A stretch of 64,000 nt of DNA from Chamaecyparis obtusa (lineage: Eukaryota; Streptophyta; Pinopsida; Cupressales; Cupressaceae): contig BSBK01008841.1 of NCBI GenBank assembly GCA_027943335.1, positions 62,001 through 126,000 on the forward strand. Direction: 5' to 3'. The stretch's first letter is position 1. Each line of letters begins with the position of its first letter. A program made the translations under genes and the position numbers. Of the stretch, positions 58,794 to 64,000 are shown piece by piece. The notes under the pieces were generated by a model that saw nothing but the letters and a program-made list of their open reading frames with translations, had not been told where the DNA came from and made no database searches.

Positions 58794-60400
58794 ATGGATG
58801 CACTAGTAATTTACGATGTGGTAGACAGACCTAGGTATAAGTTCAAAAGGAATCCATACAAATCCTGTGAGGATGATTTGGAAGGGGCCTTCACTCAAAC
58901 CCCCATAGGTGTGTTACACATAGAGGATATTAGGGCATACATACACCGAAAGTGTGAGATTATTAGGGAGGTCAATATCTTCTATGAGTTGAATAGTATG
59001 ATAGAAGTAAATGGGTGATTGATAGAAGAATTCAAACATTTAAAAGACCTGTCAATACTCAAGCTAACCCGACTCACTAAATTCATGGAAGTCGAATGGT
59101 TGAAGATCATTCTAAGTATATTTCATGATCAATTCTTATGGATAGGTGATCAACCTATTAAGATATGTGCTCAATTGATCCATGATATCATAGGGTGTGA
59201 CAATGTAGGAGCCCTACCTGTTAGTGAGGAAAACCTTAGAAAATAAGTTCAAACCCTAACACACTCTAAATGGGACAAGAGAGAAATGACTATAAATGAT
59301 ATATATTTACAAGATGTTAGAATGGTAGAAATTCTTATTGGCTACAAGTTGTTTCACATTTCCAAACTTAATTTTGTATGAGCTAGAGTTATAATGATGA
59401 CATACAGAATGGTCAAAGAAAATAGGAAATACAACCTATGTGAAATACTAGCTCAATAATTCATTGAGAATGTAAAAGTTATAAAGAAGTACAAATCTAA
59501 GGCATTTAGGTTTTGGTCATTACTAGTTCACATGTACATTCATGTTATTCACAACTTTCCTGGTATGCATCCTAGAGTATGGAAAGATAATGAACCCATT
59601 AGTCTAAAAGTATCAGAATACTATAGAAGATAGAAAAGGATTGGGTTGATGGAGAATTTTTTGGCATGATTAAGATCATGCAAAGGCATATGAAAGAAAG
59701 ATATAGAATTCTAGAAAGCTTAGTAGAAAAGTATAAGGACACCATCTGTTTCATGGTTGAAATTGATTGTGTCTTCTTTGAGGTAGTTGAGCCTAGAACC
59801 AAATGGTGTTATCCTATGGGATATGAGGTAAGTGATGAAGTAATAACTATACAATTATAACATGTATTGGCAGCAGAAAAGGACCCTACTCAAGAAAGAT
59901 GGGGTACATGCAGAGAAAAATATAAAAAAGTTAGAGAAGAATAAGAGAAAGTAACAAGAAAGAGGAAAGTTAGTAAGATAGTAGAAGATATCATTGCACT
60001 GGTGGGTATTACAAAAGCATAGTTGATAGACATCAAAATAAAGATGGATGCATCTTCTAGTATTTCCACTAATTCACCCATTCCATTGGAAACAAGGAAG
60101 ACAATTACTACTGATAACATTGTTGATTTATCAATCTTTGAAGAGGAAGAAACACATGAAGTTGAGGCTACAACTGCTCCTAGAAGATCTTCTAGGACAG
60201 TCAACTAGGTCAGTCCAAAAGTAAAGGAGACATGTAAAGATGAAGAAGAAGGAAGAAAAGGTCATCGAGAAAGAGGAAGAGAAAATAGTTCAGAAGAATC
60301 CACAATCCTTGTGGAAACCAGATTTCAAATTAGAATAGAAAAGGGTTATCAAAGATGGAAATCTGATATCAATAAAAAGATATTATCAGATATATAGCCC
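58794..60400 (+). pseudogene. ORF2 of unknown family (SKAFRF motif)
   Basis: One frame runs from MDALVIYDVVDRPRYKFKRN to about 59650 with five stops, then a shift to a second frame that continues to about 60400. Landmarks are GAFTQTPIGVLHIEDIRAYI, DQFLWIGDQPIKICAQLIHD, TINDIYLQDVRMVEILIGYK, ARVIMMTYRMVKENRKYNLC, IKKYKSKAFRFWSLLVHM, then TKWCYPMGYEVSDEV and an acidic-serine tail with RRSSRTVN. In length (~530 residues) and layout it recalls plant-mobile-domain-like proteins carried by non-autonomous elements, but no known catalytic motif was found. Not related to pol. Confidence 0.5.
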
Positions 60401-60549
60401 TAAGGACCAAGTAATCATTGAGGACACTATCATTGAGAATTTGTTAGTTTTTAAAAGAATTTATTGGAAGTTGAGCCTAGTATCCCCAAATATCTGTATA
60501 GCTAACTAGAAATTAGAAAACAATTAGCACACTCAAAGGATGAGAACAT

Positions 60550-62010
60550 TGTTAGAAAGTAAAGATCCCCAAGATAACTAAGAGGGGGGGGGGGGCTAAA
60601 TCAGTTATTAGATAATTTATCCATTCAACAACTTTAAACAATATAATCAATGTATTGATCAACCATAGAAAGATAATCATACACAATTGCACAATAACAC
60701 AAGATATGTTAACTAGGGAACCTCTTGAAAAGAGTAAACCTCGGTGGGAATGATGCCCACAAAATGATGCACTAATATGAAAGTTCCTTGTTAGAGGATG
60801 GACATTGTTAGGAGTCTTATGAAATACCTTCAGTACATATAAATCCCTGTTAGGAGATTTTGAATCCCTGTTAAAAGATTCTAACTTGGTTAAGAGTTTA
60901 TGGAAGACAGAAGGACCCACTGCCCAAACAGCGTCAAGGCAAGATCTCTGAACCCACTGTCCAAAAGATCTTAAAATTATTCAATAGAATAAGATGAAAT
61001 ATATTACATCCTTCACACTATGCCAAAACTACCCTCTCTGCTACACAAGATCACAATTCCAGATCTCTATACTCAGAAGTCTTCCTTCATCATTGAATTA
61101 GCTCTTTTCTTCACTTCATGCATATATTCGCATCTCACTCTTCATAGTACACTTTACAATAAGGAAAAAATTCCTTCTTATATACCAAACTCAAATAATT
61201 ACAAATGAGTCGGTCATCAATTACAAAATAATAAATTCTACACGCTACACACAAAATTCACATAAAACTGTCAGCTTCCAGTTACTGTAACTTTCTCCAA
61301 ACATATCCTCAAAGTTTGTGCTATGAACCACATCATCATTAATGAGTCTCCAACATCCCTTTAACTACACAAAATCAGATTCCATCCCAGCTAAGAGATA
61401 TCCTCCGATTTCTGAACATCACTACATAGAAACACCGTCTAAACACTGCTTTCACCAAAATGCTCATAACTCTTACAAATGAATGAATTTATTTTTGTGC
61501 TACTAACCATAGGTTAATAACACACCAAAGAACATACCATCAACTGCGCAAAATCCAATCTACAATAAAACATGTGCACAAAACAAAACTGTACCTACTT
61601 TCCTGCTAATATCCAAAATATCACTGTGTTGACATCAATGACAATCCAAGTCATGAATGCAACAAGAACTACTACAGAATGATTGCCAAAACAATTTTCA
61701 TTCATTCCTAAAAATATCCCCCATTGGAATTGATGGAAACATAGATGAAAAACATCCAATGTTCCAAAAATCCAATACTCCAACATCACTACAAAATATC
61801 AAATCAAATCTTGCTTCGTTTTCCTATTCAACTCTCTCATACAATCTACAATGTTTTTCATGTATATCTCTCCCCCATTGACATCAATGATAGAAATTCC
61901 ATCACTAAGTCAACAACAACTTAATGTCAAAAGACACTTTTCAGAAAAATACAATAACTAGAGTCCTCATGACTTAGCTCATAAACTCCCCCATAGAGGA
62001 AGTTCCAACA
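60550..62010 (-). repeat. 3' LTR of the Copia element at the right end
   Basis: On the minus strand it ends ...TTACTTTCTAACA at 60550 and probably begins TGTTGGAACTTCC at 62010, giving 1461 bp. CTGATTTAGCCCCCCCCCCC with 12 C is near the end. A purine tract CAATGGGGGAGAGA at about 61866-61880 could instead be the true polypurine tract, which would put the LTR start near 61860. The target duplication cannot be checked because the element leaves the window. Confidence 0.6.
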
Positions 62011-62067
62011 TCCAATCCAGAAGAAAGATAGGGCTCATATACCACTGGACGGATGCAATCATCTACA

Positions 62068-63531
62068 TCAATTCTCAAAAATAGGTTGGGGCATAACCCC
62101 AAGCATACCTCTCAGATACACAAATGTATCCTTAGGTAAAGGCTTTGTAAATATATCTGCTATCTGCTCCTTTGTACTGATGTACTCCAATCTTACTTCT
62201 TTTTCTACAACTTTCTCTCTTACAACATGATACTTGATCTCAATATGTTTAGTCTTAGAATGTAAAACATGATTTTTTGACATACTCACTATACTGGTGT
62301 TATCACAATGTATAACAACAGGTTCATCAAACTTTATTCCAATATCTTTCAACATCTGCTTCATCCAAATAATCTGATTACAATTATTTGCTGCTGCAAC
62401 ATATTCTGCTTCTACTGTGCTTTGTGAAGTACAATTATGCTTCTTACTTAGCCAAGAGACCAATTTTCCTCCAAGAAAAAAGGCTCCACCAGTGGTTCTT
62501 TTCTTGTCATCAACGCTACCTCCCCAATCTGCATCAGTATAGGCACATAAAGTAAAATCATCAGAATTCTCATACCATAATCCATAATCCATTGTTCCTT
62601 TTAGATATCTCAGTATCCTCTTTACTACTGCATAATGTGATTCTCTAGGTTCTACTTAAAATCTTGCTACAATCCCCACTGAATGTGCTATATCAGGTCT
62701 TGTATGTGTCAAGTACTGCAATCCTGCAATCATAGATCTGTACTTTTTCTGCTCAACTGTTGGTGTCTCATCTTTGCTAGATAACTTATGTCCGGTTACC
62801 ATAGGTGTTCCAACAGGTTTAGAATCTTCCATTCCAAATCTTTTCAATAATTCATTTAAATACTTAGTCTGACTTACAAATATACCTTCCTTGCTTTGTG
62901 TTATCTGTAATCCCAAAAAATATTTCATTTCTCCAATCATGCTCATCTCAAATTCAGTCTTCATTTCATCTACACATTTGTCACTAGCTTCATCTTCTCC
63001 TCCAAAGATAATATCATCAACAAATATAACTATAACCAACAAACCATTCTCAATTTCTTTTATGTATAAGTTACTATCTGCTGTTCCTTTTATAAATCCC
63101 AATTTCAATAAATACTTATCCAATCTTGCATACCAGGTTCTAGGTGCTTGTTTTAATCCATATAAAGCTTTCTTTAACTTACATACCATATCTCCTTCTT
63201 GTGTCAAAGGAAAACCTTTAGGCTGCTCAATGTAGACTTCTTCTAATTCACCATTCAAAAATGCTGACTTCACATCCATCTGATACACTCTGAATTTCTT
63301 GTAAGTTGCATATGCTAGAAACATTCTCACTACTTCAAGTCTAGCCACAGGTGCAAAAGTTTCTTCATAGTCAATTCCTTCTTGTTGTGAATATCCTTTA
63401 CATACCATTCTTGCTTTGTTTCTTATCACTTCTCCTTGTCCATTCATCTTGTTTCTGAATACCCACTTTGTTCCAATCACATTCTTGTCTTCAAGTCTAG
63501 GGACTAATTCCCATGTCTTGTTTTTTTTCAA
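62068..63531 (-). pseudogene. Copia reverse transcriptase and RNase H
   Basis: From MKKNKTWELVP the RT shows WVFRNKMNGQGEV, YEETFAPVARLE, YQMDVKSAFLNG, KALYGLKQAPRTWY, FVDDI (the catalytic Asp pair), YFLGLQITQS and THTRPDIA. One stop (62656-62658, just after VARF, where relatives have Gln) separates it from RNase H, which is in the same frame: YTDADWGGS, GGAFFLGGKLVSWLSKK, STVEAEYVAAA, HCDNTSIVSMSK, TKHIEIKYH, EQIADIFTKPLPKD, ending at 62068. All catalytic residues are present. It is the best preserved enzyme in the window and the only nearly whole RT. Confidence 0.92.
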
Positions 63532-64000
63532 TCTGCTCCAGTTCTTCTTTCATAGCATTGATCCAATGTTCATCTTCACAAGCTTCATTAGTAGTCTTAG
63601 GTTCAATTTGAGAAATCAAACATAAATGTACCTTATTTCGAGTCAAAACTCCTCTATCTAAACTTCCAATAACTTTCCCAACAGGGTGATGTCTTGAAGT
63701 ATACCTGTTAGGTGTCATAGTTACTGATCTTGTTCTGACTATAGATTCTTCACTACTTTCTTCTCTATTTTCCTCTTTATTTTCTTCTCTGTTTTCTTCT
63801 CTATCTTCATCAGCATGACTTTCATTCAGCAAATCACTGTTAGTTTCAAAAAATAATTCTGCATTTTCAATGTTAGGCTGAGGTTGTGCTTCTCCATCAG
63901 ATTCATAATCAAGCATTCTTTCCTGAATTTTAAACTTCTCATCAACTTTTACATTTGCACTTTCAACAATAGTCTTAGTTCTTTTGTTATAACATCTAAA
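63497..64000 (-). pseudogene. Copia integrase C-terminus and linker to RT (partial)
   Basis: From the window edge the frame reads CYNKRTKTIVESANVKVDE, then an acidic Glu-Asn-rich linker (REENREENKEENREESSEES), HHPVGKVIGSLDRGVLTRNK and WINAMKEELEQIEKK. It joins the RT only through a frameshift inside an A8 run near 63520-63530, probably a length change of that run. The integrase core, protease, gag and 5' LTR lie beyond 64000. Confidence 0.85.

Larger units (their letters stand above)
56151..60549 (+). mobile_element. Non-autonomous LTR element with coiled-coil/zinc-knuckle ORF and unknown ORF2
   Basis: A 5' LTR (56151-57139, TGTTAG...CTAACA) is followed by the primer site TTGGTATCAGAG (57141-57152). 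Then come an ORF with coiled coil and four zinc knuckles (57199-58327) and a second long decayed ORF (58794-60400). Neither resembles protease, integrase, RT or RNase H. The 3' LTR is missing: an opposite-strand Copia LTR starts at 60550 and seems to have cut the element. Confidence 0.75.

Noticed and set aside
60583..60604. G-quadruplex at the G12 run
   Set aside because: It is a single uninterrupted G run without three further tracts; explained as a length variant of the conserved LTR C tract.

Overview
The window looks like repeat-dense, AT-rich plant nuclear DNA, probably from a large-genome seed plant such as a gymnosperm (inference from nested LTR retrotransposons, intron-bearing gene relics and long gene-empty AT-rich stretches; the sequence does not name the species). 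Only one uninterrupted protein gene of some length that is not an element was found: a 208-residue multi-pass membrane protein at 43411-44037 (-). No rRNA, CRISPR or bacterial operon was seen.

Layout. 1-17 kb: an old degenerate satellite; a five-exon relic of coatomer gamma (COPG) on the minus strand, whose first visible intron holds an array of four related hairpins and a ~32-bp minisatellite; single-exon relics resembling acetyl-CoA synthetase, a homeobox/RLT-like protein and an LRR receptor; and a ~100-bp-arm foldback. 17.8-18.2 kb: a bacterial/organelle-type tRNA-Val(UAC) followed directly by a TGACCAAATAAA minisatellite that folds back. 18.9-28 kb: a Gypsy-type element with gag and protease only, with a complete chromodomain element (22449-26741; 801-bp LTRs) nested in its 5' side. 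28.9-31.3 kb: a decayed ORF of unknown family. 31.7-33 kb: a tandem array split by a retroposon-like insert. 34948-41622: a structurally complete Copia element with two 1501-bp LTRs, 5-bp target duplication, primer-binding site, gag, protease and integrase, but no reverse transcriptase. 43.4-44.0 kb: the membrane-protein gene. 44-46.4 kb: extremely AT-rich DNA ending in (TTA)42. 46.7-48.6 kb: a unit of about 0.6 kb repeated three times, encoding an acidic peptide. 48.8-50.0 kb: a probable solo LTR. 50.4-55.3 kb: Copia RT relic, LINE ORF1 relic and a degraded Copia pol. 55567-56089: a MITE with 139-bp terminal inverted repeats. 56151-60549: an LTR element with a coiled-coil/zinc-knuckle ORF and a second ORF not resembling pol. 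60550-64000: 3' LTR and pol of a Copia element that leaves the window.

How the parts relate. The most striking theme is that four different LTR elements here (Gypsy gag-PR, chromodomain element, Copia at 35-41.6 kb, and the element at 56-60.5 kb) keep cis signals and structural genes but lack reverse transcriptase. In two of them the deletion joints keep one reading frame. Such elements could move only with enzyme supplied by a relative; the Copia element at the right end, with a nearly whole RT/RNase H, is the type of partner that could have done so (inference). Many nonsense codons are at former Gln or Trp codons and LTR pairs differ at CpG sites, as expected for methylated, silenced DNA.
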